64,000 nucleotides of DNA from JABDIP01 sp965237625 (lineage in GTDB: Bacteria > Pseudomonadota > Alphaproteobacteria > DSM-16000 > Inquilinaceae), in the NCBI GenBank assembly GCA_965237625.1, contig CBDEGD010000012.1, forward strand, positions 186,001 through 250,000, written 5' to 3'. The notes under the pieces are model-generated. The model ran no database searches. It was not told the DNA's origin and saw nothing but the letters and a program-made list of their open reading frames with translations. Of the stretch, positions 53,246 to 61,918 are shown piece after piece; positions within the stretch are counted from its first letter, which is position 1, and every line of letters begins with the position of its first letter. The position numbers were made by a program, and so were the translations under genes.

Positions 53246-54319
53246 TCAGGCTGGTGCAGAGACGCGAACGTCCGGGATCAGCATTTCGGTCTGTGAATCG
53301 AACAGCAGGGTGTCGCTGTCCTGGAACTGGATCCGCACCTGGTCACCGACCGCATGACGGCTATCATCGGAACCGCTGCCATTCAGCGCGCGCAGGCTAC
53401 CAAGCCCGGTATCCACCAGATAGAGGGTTTCGCGGCCCATCGGCTCAACATCTGCAACGCGCCCAGGCAATCCTGTCTCCGCAAACCGCACATGCTCGGG
53501 ACGGAGGCCCAAAGTCACCGCGCCAGCGGCATCGCCCTTGCGCGGCAATTCTATCCCGTTGACCGCCACTGAGCCGTCTGCCGCCTCGCCAGGCAGCAGA
53601 TTGATCGGCGGCGCGCCGACGAAGCCGGCAACGAACAGGCTGGACGGCCGGCGATAGAGATCGTCCGGCGTGCCGACCTGCTCGATCCGGCCCTTGCTCA
53701 TGCAGATGACCCGGTCGGCCATGGTGGTCGCCTCGATCTGGTCATGGGTGACCAGAATTGTCGTGACGCCGAGTTGCCGCTGCAGTTTTTTGATTTCCGT
53801 CCGCATGGTCAGTCGCAGCGTGGCATCCAGATTCGACAGCGGCTCGTCAAGCAGCAGGAGTTGCGGTTGTTTCACCAGCGCCCGTGCCAGCGCCACCCGC
53901 TGCTGTTGACCGCCGGACATCTGGCCGGGGCGACGTTCCAGCAACTCCTCCACCTGCACCAGCCGCGCCGCCTCGATCGCCCGGCTGCGGGCCTCATCCT
54001 CGCTCACCGATTTGAAGCGCAGCGGGAACATGATGTTCTGCAGCACGGACATATGCGGGTAGAGCGCATAGGACTGGAAGACGATGCCCACATTGCGGTC
54101 GCGGGCCTCGACCTCGTTCACCACCGCGCCGTCGAAGCTCAGCGTGCCGCCGGTCGGCGCGTAGATGCCGGCCAGCATGAACAACGTCGTCGATTTGCCG
54201 CATCCGGACGGACCCAGAACGGCAACGAAATCGCCATCCTCGATGGTCAGGTTGAGGCTCTCCACAGCAACCGTGTCGCCCCATGCCTTGCGCAAATCCT
54301 TCAGTTCGATTCTTGCCAT
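53246..54319 (-). CDS. CUT1/Ugp-type ABC transporter ATP-binding protein
   Basis: 357-aa ATPase: Walker A GPSGCGKST, Q-loop VFQSYALYPH, signature MSGGQQQRVALARAL, Walker B LLLLDEPLSNLD, H-loop VTHDQIEATTMADR, then a C-terminal TOBE regulatory domain (LGLRPEHVRFAE). It energises a sugar or glycerol-phosphate importer. The permease and binding-protein genes lie upstream, separated by a family B repeat. An EEP-phosphoesterase gene follows almost directly. Confidence 0.93.
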   Translation of the reverse strand: MARIELKDLRKAWGDTVAVESLNLTIEDGDFVAVLGPSGCGKSTTLFMLAGIYAPTGGTLSFDGAVVNEVEARDRNVGIVFQSYALYPHMSVLQNIMFPLRFKSVSEDEARSRAIEAARLVQVEELLERRPGQMSGGQQQRVALARALVKQPQLLLLDEPLSNLDATLRLTMRTEIKKLQRQLGVTTILVTHDQIEATTMADRVICMSKGRIEQVGTPDDLYRRPSSLFVAGFVGAPPINLLPGEAADGSVAVNGIELPRKGDAAGAVTLGLRPEHVRFAETGLPGRVADVEPMGRETLYLVDTGLGSLRALNGSGSDDSRHAVGDQVRIQFQDSDTLLFDSQTEMLIPDVRVSAPA

Positions 54320-54398
54320 ACGTCAGGACCTCTGATCGTCGAGTACCAATGCGCCTGCGGACGCCAATGCCCGGAACGCCAGCCATAACAATTCCATC

Positions 54399-54487
54399 GT
54401 CATTCCCGCGGAGGCGGGAATCCAGCGATCCCGGCGTGGCCGTCGGCACAAACGTGTCCTCTGGATTCCCGCCTTCGCGGGAATGAC
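54399..54487. repeat. Paired inverted repeat, family B
   Basis: GTCATTCCCGCGGAGGCGGG at 54399 and inverse ending at 54487, in the gap between the ATPase and permease genes of the same operon. Confidence 0.88.
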
Positions 54488-54567
54488 GGACGTGGTGGGA
54501 ATCGTCATATGCCTACCAAATCCCCGTCGACCTCGCTCGCCGCCGACAGAACCTGCCCCGATCGCAC

Positions 54568-55662
54568 TCACCCCTTGATCCCGCCCAGGCTCATCTGCAC
54601 CAGGAATTTCTGGCAGAAGATGTAGAGCAGCAGGCTGGGCAGTACGTAGAAGACGCTGACTGCGGCGACCATGCCGTAATCGACGCCCATGATGTCCTCG
54701 GCGACGAAGAACAGATACAGGCTCATCACCCAGTTCTGCTTGTCGAACAACAGGGTGCGGACGAAGACGTACTCCTCCCAGCCCCGGATGAAAGCGAAGA
54801 CGCCGACCGCGATCAGCCCGACCTTCACCTGCGGCAGCACGACCATCACGAACGCCTGCCGCCGTGTCGCGCCGTCGGTGATGGCGCTCATCTCGATGTC
54901 CCAGGGCACCGCGTCGAAAAAGCCCTTCATGATGAAGACGGCGAAGGGCAGTTCCAGGGTCACGATCACCAGGATCACGCCGGTCCGGGTGTCCAACAGC
55001 CCGGTCCAATACATCATCAGGAAGATCGGGATCACCAGGGTCATCGCCGGGAAGGCGTGCAGCACCAGCAGCGACTGCATGAAGGTCGCCCGGCCGGCAA
55101 AGGCGAAGCGCGACAGGTAATAGCCCGCCAGGGTCGAAACCGTGACCACCAGCACGGTCTGGGTCCCCGCCACCACCAGCGAGTTGAAGAACGCAGTCCA
55201 AACCCAGGGGAACTGGCTGCCGGCGGTGGCCTGCTCCCGCCCCGGCAGATCGGCAACGAAATCCGCCACCCAGAAGAACCGGTAGTTCTGCACATGCAGA
55301 TCGCCGCCGATCAGCGCGCCGAGCACCACGGCCCCGACCGCCACCAGCGCGATGGTGGCCAGCAGCCGCCAGCGCCGGTCGGCGATGCCCATGCGGATGA
55401 AGGCGAAGGCCACCAGCGTCGGCGTCAACACGGCGCAGGATTTCCACAACACGGCGGATTCCACCCCGCCGGTCCGGGCCGAGATCGAGATGGTGAACAT
55501 CCAGAAATACGGCAGCAGGACCGGCAGCGAGACGATGATCAGGAACACCATCAACCCGGCCTGGGTCAGCCGCCGCCGGGTCCGCGCCCGCGCCGCCAGA
55601 TGATCCCAGTCGGATTGGGTCAGGGCGTTGGCCCGGGGGCCGTCACGGGTCAGCACCGCCAT
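54568..55662 (-). CDS. CUT1/Ugp-type ABC permease (MalG/UgpE-like) with extra helices
   Basis: 364-aa inner-membrane permease, about 80 residues longer than usual. The C-terminal two-thirds is standard: GYYLSRFAFAGRATF..., EAA loop EMSAITDGATRRQAFVMVVLPQVKVGL. Between helix 1 and the conserved core is an insert with two further hydrophobic segments (LTPTLVAFAFIRMGIA and LLATIALVAVGAVVLGALIGG), so about eight helices in all. It is the second permease; its ATG begins 1 nt after the stop of the first. Confidence 0.87.
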   Translation of the reverse strand: MAVLTRDGPRANALTQSDWDHLAARARTRRRLTQAGLMVFLIIVSLPVLLPYFWMFTISISARTGGVESAVLWKSCAVLTPTLVAFAFIRMGIADRRWRLLATIALVAVGAVVLGALIGGDLHVQNYRFFWVADFVADLPGREQATAGSQFPWVWTAFFNSLVVAGTQTVLVVTVSTLAGYYLSRFAFAGRATFMQSLLVLHAFPAMTLVIPIFLMMYWTGLLDTRTGVILVIVTLELPFAVFIMKGFFDAVPWDIEMSAITDGATRRQAFVMVVLPQVKVGLIAVGVFAFIRGWEEYVFVRTLLFDKQNWVMSLYLFFVAEDIMGVDYGMVAAVSVFYVLPSLLLYIFCQKFLVQMSLGGIKG

Positions 55663-55663
55663 C

Positions 55664-56578
55664 TCAATGCACCTCGATCCTTGGCTCCTGCAGGAGTCGT
55701 TTCATGTCGAGGAAGCGCCACATCGCCAGCGCCGCGGCGATGCCGATCACCACCAGGCCCAGGGCCAGGGCCGCGCCATAGGCGTATTGCCCGCTCTCGA
55801 AGGCCCGCTTGTAGACATAGAGGGCATAGACCGTGGTGTCGTAGAACGGCCCGCCATTGGTGATCAGCCAGACATATTCGAAGCTGACCAGAAGCGAGAG
55901 CGTCTGATAGACGGTGATGAAGCTGAGCGGCCAGCGGATCGCCGGCAGGGTGATGTGGCGGACGATGGACAGACCGCCGGCGCCATCGACCCGGGCGGCG
56001 TGGAACAGATGCTCCGGTATGCCGCGGATCGCGGATGTGAAGATGATCATCCCCATCGAGGCGCCGATGAAGCCGTTAGCGATGATGATCAGCATCAGCG
56101 GGGCGTTGCTTTTCATATCGACGGGATCGGCGCCGACGAACCCCAGGATCTGGTTCAGCAGCCCGCGCTCAGTCGGGTCGATCGCCCATGCCCACAGCAG
56201 GGCGTAGACGACGGATGGGCTCATCCGCGGCAGCAGCCAGACCGCGCGGAAAAAGCTGCCGGCCTTGTCCGGGATCGCGGTGGTCACCAGGGCCAGCATC
56301 AGCCCGAAAGTGACGTTGAAGATCGCCAGCGTGCCGAGGACATAGAGCAGGGTCAGCCCGAGCGTCTTGCTGAGCCGGCGGTCGCCGGTGAACATGCGCT
56401 CGAAATTCTCGGTGGTGAACTCGGTCACCTTGAGTGTGCGGCCCATATCGGTGAACGAGATGGCAATATCGACGAAAACCGGGGCGATGAAGAACATCGC
56501 CAGCAAAATGATCGCCGGCCCAAGAAAGATCGCGAAATTGGCGGTTTGGCGCCGCTGCGCCGCTGAGAATGCTGTCAT
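55664..56578 (-). CDS. CUT1/Ugp-type ABC permease (MalF/UgpA-like)
   Basis: 304-aa permease of about six helices. EAA loop PEHLFHAARVDGAGGLSIVRHITLP is complete; the N-terminus starts AAQRRQTANFAIFLGPAIILLAMFF. It is between the binding-protein gene (44-nt gap) and the second permease (1-nt gap). Confidence 0.92.
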   Translation of the reverse strand: MTAFSAAQRRQTANFAIFLGPAIILLAMFFIAPVFVDIAISFTDMGRTLKVTEFTTENFERMFTGDRRLSKTLGLTLLYVLGTLAIFNVTFGLMLALVTTAIPDKAGSFFRAVWLLPRMSPSVVYALLWAWAIDPTERGLLNQILGFVGADPVDMKSNAPLMLIIIANGFIGASMGMIIFTSAIRGIPEHLFHAARVDGAGGLSIVRHITLPAIRWPLSFITVYQTLSLLVSFEYVWLITNGGPFYDTTVYALYVYKRAFESGQYAYGAALALGLVVIGIAAALAMWRFLDMKRLLQEPRIEVH

Positions 56579-56622
56579 CGCACGGTTCGGGAGAGGCCGC
56601 TAGGGCCCCTCCCGTTCCCACG

Positions 56623-57981
56623 CTAGTCGAGAATGACGACGTCGCCGCCAAGCTCGGAATCGAGCTCATCGACGGTGAAGGCGGCCGCCTCCTCCGGCGA
56701 CAGGCGGCCGGTCTCGACGCCCTGAATGCCCTTGTAGATCACCGCGTTGAACTCACCGATCCTTGTGTGGTTCGGCATGAAGGTGGCGTATTCCAGCATC
56801 GGCGTACCGGCCCGAAGCGCCCAGCCCTCGGAGATGAACCGCGGCATGGAGGCCTGGCCGAAATTGATCGGCGTGTGGTTCGTCGTTACCGCATGCGGCG
56901 TATTGAAATGCGGCTGGCTGGCGATCGCCACCAGGGTCGCCGCCAAATCCGGATGCTCGGAATTCGGGTTCACCACATAGACGATCGGATGGGACAGATT
57001 GGCCGGCCGGCCGCCCCGCTCCGCCGCCGGCGAATGCAGCCAGCCGAGCTTGTTGAAATACTGCTCTTCACCCTCCAGGCCGAAGGCCTCGAGCTGCGCG
57101 CCTACATTCCAGATGCCGTGGAACTTCATGAAGGATTCGCCGGTGCGGAACGCCGCATGGACCGAATCCCAGGACCAGGAGGTCATATTGTCCGGCAGCG
57201 CACCCTGGTCGACGGCGTATTTCAGCCAGCCATAGAAGTCCGCAAGGGCGCTCTCGCTGGCCTGCAGCTTGCCGCTTTCCTCATCGAACGGATCGAAGCC
57301 GAAGCTGGCCATGGCCATCTGAAAGTCCGGCCCGACATTCGGGCGATGCACGAAGCCGTATTTCGCGGCGCCGCCCTCGACCACTTCCTTGGCAAGATCG
57401 ACCAGCTCGAAAATCGTCATCTCGCCGGATTCCACCAAGCCGGGCAGGCTTTCGATGTACTCCTCGGACTTGCCGATCTCACGCAGCATGTCCTTGTTAT
57501 AGAAGAACATGCGGATTTCGGAATCCTGGGGGACCGCGTAGCGGGCGCCCTGTACGCGGGTTGCCTCCCACAGCACCGGAATGATGTCTGAATAATATTC
57601 CGGATTGGCGGCGATGTGCGCTTCCAGGTCCATCGCATAGCCGGCTTCGGCGAAGGCGCCGACCCATTCATGGGCGGCGACATAGATGTCCGGCCCGCGA
57701 TCGACCGCGAAGGCCCGCAGCAGATCCAGCGCGTCGGCGTCGAAACCGGCGGCGTTGTTCTCATGCAACTCGACGGTGATCTTCGTGTCGAGCCCGGCGG
57801 CGGCGAATTGTCGGTTCAGCAGTTCGGCGGCGCCGACGATGTTGCCGGCCCGCAGCGGTCCCGACCGATCGGCGCGAGACCACAGGTTGACGGTGATATC
57901 CTCGGCAAAAGCCGGCGCCACGGCGCCTGCCAGCATGCCCGCGGCCGCCGCGGAGAATGCGATGTTCCTGATGATGCTCAT
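56623..57981 (-). CDS. CUT1/Ugp-type ABC transporter solute-binding protein
   Basis: 452-aa family-1 extracellular binding protein. Signal peptide of about 27 residues (MSIIRNIAFSAAAAGMLAGA..AFA-ED), then VNLWSRADRSGPLRAG, DIYVAAHEWVGAFAEAGYAMDLE, YAVPQDSEIRMFFYNKDMLREIG and a large C-terminal lobe. The conserved Trp-rich WSWDSVHAAF...SFMKFHGIWNVGAQLEAF is typical. It binds a sugar, polyol or glycerophosphodiester; with UgpC-type ATPase and a GDPD nearby, glycerol phosphate compounds are possible. Promoter candidates lie in the 297 nt upstream. Confidence 0.9.
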   Translation of the reverse strand: MSIIRNIAFSAAAAGMLAGAVAPAFAEDITVNLWSRADRSGPLRAGNIVGAAELLNRQFAAAGLDTKITVELHENNAAGFDADALDLLRAFAVDRGPDIYVAAHEWVGAFAEAGYAMDLEAHIAANPEYYSDIIPVLWEATRVQGARYAVPQDSEIRMFFYNKDMLREIGKSEEYIESLPGLVESGEMTIFELVDLAKEVVEGGAAKYGFVHRPNVGPDFQMAMASFGFDPFDEESGKLQASESALADFYGWLKYAVDQGALPDNMTSWSWDSVHAAFRTGESFMKFHGIWNVGAQLEAFGLEGEEQYFNKLGWLHSPAAERGGRPANLSHPIVYVVNPNSEHPDLAATLVAIASQPHFNTPHAVTTNHTPINFGQASMPRFISEGWALRAGTPMLEYATFMPNHTRIGEFNAVIYKGIQGVETGRLSPEEAAAFTVDELDSELGGDVVILD

Positions 57982-58234
57982 GAATTCCCTCCCAATGTTG
58001 ACTTGGATCTTATTTTCTCAAGTCCAGATACGCTCAGTCCAGGCCAATCGACACCGTCCGACCGTGACGGCGATAAAATGCGCGCAAGTAACCGCGTTGC
58101 GCCGACAAGTCACCGCCATCGTCGACTATCTGTGTCGATGTGAAGATCAACGCGTTCCTCCGACGCGCTGACCTGTCCAACCCGTTGCCCGGGCCTTTGC
58201 CGTTTTGTCTGCTTAGTTATCAAACCGCGTTTCG

Positions 58235-58246
58235 TGCCAGCTGGCA
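58235..58246. promoter_or_regulatory. 12-bp palindrome over a candidate promoter of the binding-protein gene
   Basis: TGCCAGCTGGCA, perfect. On the minus strand TTGCCA with a 17-nt spacer to TTTGAT could be -35/-10, so a repressor bound here would compete with polymerase. It lies 254 nt upstream of the binding-protein start and 33 nt after the stop of the MetE-like gene. Confidence 0.3.
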
Positions 58247-58278
58247 AGCTTGGCACCGTGAAGGTTTGTAGAAGATCG

Positions 58279-59334
58279 TCAACCGCCTATGGATTTTGCG
58301 GCCTTGGCCAGGGCCTCCAGCTTGGCCCGCACTAGGTCGCGGCTCATCATGATCAAGCCGCAGTCCGGCGCTGCGATCAGCCGATGCGGATCGATATGGT
58401 CCAAAGCCTCGAGAAGCCGGGCCCGGATTTCCTCCACTGGCTCGACCCGGGTCCTGGCGATGCCGATCACACCGAGCAGGATCGACGACGTGGCGAAGCG
58501 CTCCAGGAGCCCAAGATCGTTGTGCCGATGCGCATCTTCCAGGGAAATCGCGTCGATCGGCGCCGCGTCCAGAGCGTCCGCCAGGACGCCGTAGGCGCCG
58601 GGATCGGCCTTCGCGTAGTCCTCGTCATCAAGTTTCGACGGATAGCCGCAGCAAATATGGACTGCGCGCCGGGTTTGCTTCGGGACCTTGTGAAAGCAGT
58701 TGGCCAAAGCTTCGATTCCGTACTCCAGCGCCCGTTGCGGCTGGCGGGCAAAAACCGGCTCATCAACCTGGATCCACTGGCAGCCGGCCTCCGCGAGGCG
58801 GCGGATTTCGACATTCAGGACATCGGCCAACGCCATCGCCAGGCGCCGCGGGTCGTCGTAGAACGCATTCGCGGTGGAGTCGATGATGGTCAGCGGGCCG
58901 GGGACCGTGATCTTGACCGGGCAATCCGTGACTGCCTGCGCCTTGCGCCAGTCCTCGGCGAGGAAGGGCGCACCGGCCGACAGCGGGCCCACGACCGTGG
59001 GGACCCGCGCCCGCCACGCGCCCTCGCGCATGACCTGATCGGTCAACTCCTCGAAGTCGAAACCGTCGACATGGCGCAGGTGATAATAGATGTAGTGCTC
59101 ACGTCGCACCTCGCCGTCGGTCGGGATGTCGATGCCGGCCGCGACCTGGTCGCGAACCGCCTCCTCTGTGGCCCGGTCGAACGCCGCCTTGCTTTCGGCG
59201 CTGCTTCGGCGAAGATAGTCGCTGTAGGCCCCGGTCGGATTGTCCTGATCGCCGTATTTGCGCTCGTACCAGCCCAGCACCGGCGCGTAGTCGGGTTTGG
59301 GATAGGCGCCGATGGTGGTTGTCAGGAGCGGCAT
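58279..59334 (-). CDS. MetE-like cobalamin-independent methyltransferase (C-terminal type)
   Basis: 351-aa protein of the UROD/MetE-like superfamily, half the size of full MetE. The zinc ligands are likely in HICCGYP and APDCGL; folate-side motifs include DIPTDGEVRREHYIYY and QVDEPVFARQP. It may transfer a methyl group to homocysteine or another thiol using a small-molecule donor, or act in a specialised demethylation. ATG 59334 is the first Met with homology. Single gene, divergent from the GDPD gene. Confidence 0.82.
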   Translation of the reverse strand: MPLLTTTIGAYPKPDYAPVLGWYERKYGDQDNPTGAYSDYLRRSSAESKAAFDRATEEAVRDQVAAGIDIPTDGEVRREHYIYYHLRHVDGFDFEELTDQVMREGAWRARVPTVVGPLSAGAPFLAEDWRKAQAVTDCPVKITVPGPLTIIDSTANAFYDDPRRLAMALADVLNVEIRRLAEAGCQWIQVDEPVFARQPQRALEYGIEALANCFHKVPKQTRRAVHICCGYPSKLDDEDYAKADPGAYGVLADALDAAPIDAISLEDAHRHNDLGLLERFATSSILLGVIGIARTRVEPVEEIRARLLEALDHIDPHRLIAAPDCGLIMMSRDLVRAKLEALAKAAKSIGG

Positions 59335-59492
59335 CGGGAAGGTCCCCCTGGAGGATTCAGTTGGGTCCATGCTTTCACACACCCGCCGGATAAAGCAAGA
59401 TCACGGCATGAAGCCATGCGTGCGAAAGTGGACGTCCGGCGGACGGCGAAATAGCCTTCACCTTCGCCGAGACTGAGCGAACGGAGTGCACG

Positions 59493-60402
59493 GTGTCGTC
59501 CAAGCAAGGCTTCGACCACCCAAGCGGACATCCGACGAGCAGCCGGTACGACGGGCTGACGATCCACGATGGCCAGCGCAGCATTCGCCTGAAATGGCAC
59601 AAGCTAGGGCGGCACGTGAGAAGATCCACCGTTCCACCGTCCGAACTTGATCACCGGCCTTGCCGCCGGCGCAAGCATGGAGGTGGATATCCAGCTTCTG
59701 GTCGATGGCGCGTTCGCCTGCCTGCATGACCCCACATTGGAGACCCAGACCACCGGTACCGGGCCGGTGGTCCAAGCAGACAGCGACACGATCCGGTCCT
59801 TACGCCAGACCGACGACTCCGGAGCCGCGGTCGACACCGCGCCGCTGCTGCTGGAAGAACTGATCGGCATGATGTGCGACGGTGCGGCCGGCATCGCCGA
59901 TGGCGCCACGGTACAGCTGGATCTCAAACTGTCCGAGGACGCACTGTCCGATGCTGTGGTCGACCGATTTGCCGGTCTGGTCCGGCCGGTTGCGCGGCAC
60001 CTGTCGCTCAGCGGCGAGGACTGGCCGGCGGTGCTGCGGCTCGGCGGCGGCGTGGCCGGACTGCCGCTGGGCTACGATCCGACCTCCTTGCTGATCGACG
60101 ATGCCGACGGCGCGGCGGACCTGTCAGGCTTTGCCGACCGGGTCATGACCCTGGCGCCACGGGCCGAGACGATCTACCTGCACCATCGGGTGTTCGCCGC
60201 CGCCCGGGATCAGGCAGTCGACCTCGTCGGCGTTTTCCACCGTGCCGGCCTGCTGGTGGATTGCTGGACCATCGGCACCAATCGGGCCGGCACCGATGAG
60301 CAGCTACGTTTGGCGGTTGGATTGGGCATCGACCAGATCACCACGGACACGCCCGGCGACCTTCAGGCGCTGTGGGCGACCATGGCCAACCGGCCGGGCT
60401 GA
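59493..60402 (+). CDS. Glycerophosphodiester phosphodiesterase, one-base frameshift near the N-terminus
   Basis: The first frame (GTG 59493, GGAG 6 nt upstream) reads VSSKQGFDHPSG...IHDGQRSIRLKWHKLGRHVR and then leaves the family. The rest continues in another frame as EDPPFHRPNLITGLAAGASMEVDIQLLVDGAFACLHDPTLETQTTGTGPV, the GDPD core, to the stop at 60402. Inserting one base after CACGTGAG (near 59621) restores a GDPD of about 300 aa. The truncated open frame starts at about 59647. If functional it would release glycerol-3-phosphate, useful with the adjacent importer. Error or real lesion not distinguishable. Confidence 0.75.
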
Positions 60403-60407
60403 GATCC

Positions 60408-61292
60408 ATGCCGGGGCGGCGGACATCAGCATATCTCTTGCTTCTGGCCACTCTGTCGACTCTTGCCCCACCGGCAGCAGCCGAAACACTCACGGCAGAG
60501 TCTGGCATCGAAATCTCCGACCACACCTTGACCGTGGGCGAGGTGTTCCGCGATTGCCCACTTTGCCCATCGATGATGGTACTGCCGGCAGGCGATTTCA
60601 CCATGGGCTCGCCGCCGGACGAAATCGCCCGCGCCGTTGATGAGGGTCCCGCCCACCGGGTCGAGATCGCCAAGCCGTTTGCCATCGGACGCTACGAAGT
60701 CACTTTCGCCCAGTGGGATGCCTGCTTCGCCACCGGGGGCTGCCGGCATCGACCGGACGACCATGGCTGGGGCCGCGATGACCGGCCGGTGATCAACGTG
60801 TCCTGGCACGATGCCGTGGAATACGCCGCCTGGCTCGCGACGGCGACCGGCCAGCCCTATCGCCTACCCAGCGAGGCAGAGTGGGAATACGCCGCCAAGG
60901 CCGGAACCGGAACCGCCCGTCCGTGGGGCGATGAAGTCGGAGAAGGACTAGCCAATTGCCGCGGCTGCGGCGGCGACTGGAATGGCGCGAGCACGGCGCC
61001 GGTCGGCCGCTTCCCGCCCAACGGCTTTGGCCTGCACGACATGCTGGGCAATGTCTGGGAGGACACCGCCGATTGCTGGCACGCCGACTATCAGGGCGCG
61101 CCGGCGGACGGGTCGGCCTGGGAAGGAGGGGATTGCCGGCGTCGCGTCATGCGCGGCGGCGGCTGGGCCGTTCGGCCGGGCTATGTGCGCTCGGCGAACC
61201 GCCATGGCGCCGACGCCAACCGCCGCGACAGCGCCTATGGCGGCTTCCGCGTCGCTCGGTCTATCGATCGGGAACATGTGGCCGAGCGGTGA
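60408..61292 (+). CDS. Secreted SUMF1/FGE-fold protein lacking the FGE cysteine pair
   Basis: 294-aa exported protein (signal peptide residues 4-24) with the formylglycine-generating-enzyme sulfatase-modifying fold: PAGDFTMGSPPDE, FAIGRYEVTFAQWDACF, PVINVSWHDAVEYAAWLATATGQPYRLPSEAEWEYAAK, NGFGLHDMLGNVWEDTADCW, RVMRGGGWAVRPGYVRSANR. The oxidising cysteines of true FGE, expected in the segment after RGGSW, are absent (WAVRPGYV), so sulfatase activation is unlikely. It overlaps the end of the GDPD frame closely (5-nt gap) and precedes a GNAT gene. Confidence 0.87.
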   Translation: MPGRRTSAYLLLLATLSTLAPPAAAETLTAESGIEISDHTLTVGEVFRDCPLCPSMMVLPAGDFTMGSPPDEIARAVDEGPAHRVEIAKPFAIGRYEVTFAQWDACFATGGCRHRPDDHGWGRDDRPVINVSWHDAVEYAAWLATATGQPYRLPSEAEWEYAAKAGTGTARPWGDEVGEGLANCRGCGGDWNGASTAPVGRFPPNGFGLHDMLGNVWEDTADCWHADYQGAPADGSAWEGGDCRRRVMRGGGWAVRPGYVRSANRHGADANRRDSAYGGFRVARSIDREHVAER

Positions 61293-61297
61293 TCGAA

Positions 61298-61807
61298 ATG
61301 CTGCCGACGGTCCAGACCGAAAGACTTCTGCTCCGCCCTCGTTCCAGGGCGGATCTGGAAGATTGCCTGGCGATGGATCGCGATCCGCTAGTCACCGAAT
61401 TTATCCCTGGCCCCTGGTCCGATCCGCCGGCGCACCGCGCTTTCGTGATCTCCCGCATGGAAAGCGGATTTCCCGAGGGTCTGGGATATTGGTCCATCTT
61501 TGGCCTAGCCCAGCCGGAGACGTTCCTTGGCTGGGTCCTGCTTCTGCCCTATAGCGCGAGCGAGGTCGAGATCGGCTGGCGTCTCGCCCGAAGCGGTTGG
61601 GGCCACGGATATACGACGGAGGCGGCATCGGCGATCCTGTCCCATGCCTTCGAGACCGTCGGGCTGGACCGGGTGGTCGCCGACATCGATCCGCGAAATA
61701 CGGCATCGGTCCGGGTCGCCGAGAAGCTGGGCATGCGATGCATCGAGGACAGATGCATCGACTGCCACCCGGCCAATTCGTACCAGATTGAGGCACCGCA
61801 TATTTGA
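61298..61807 (+). CDS. GNAT-family N-acetyltransferase
   Basis: 169-aa acetyltransferase of the RimJ/RimL-like group: ERLLLRPRSRADLEDCLAM, EIGWRLARSGWGHGYTTEAASAIL (acetyl-CoA loop), NTASVRVAEKLGMR. It may acetylate a protein N-terminus or small amine. ATG 61298 is preferred; an overlapping GTG at 61289 shares the SUMF1 stop. It is the third gene of a possible GDPD-SUMF1-GNAT run. Confidence 0.87.
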   Translation: MLPTVQTERLLLRPRSRADLEDCLAMDRDPLVTEFIPGPWSDPPAHRAFVISRMESGFPEGLGYWSIFGLAQPETFLGWVLLLPYSASEVEIGWRLARSGWGHGYTTEAASAILSHAFETVGLDRVVADIDPRNTASVRVAEKLGMRCIEDRCIDCHPANSYQIEAPHI

Positions 61808-61918
61808 TCACCGAGAGAGTCGAAGGGGCTTTAGCCGCGAGCCCATCGGTATAGGATTGCACGGACACCAATGGCCGGTGCGGGCAGGCAAATCCGCTTT
61901 CAGGGAGACGAACCGCCA

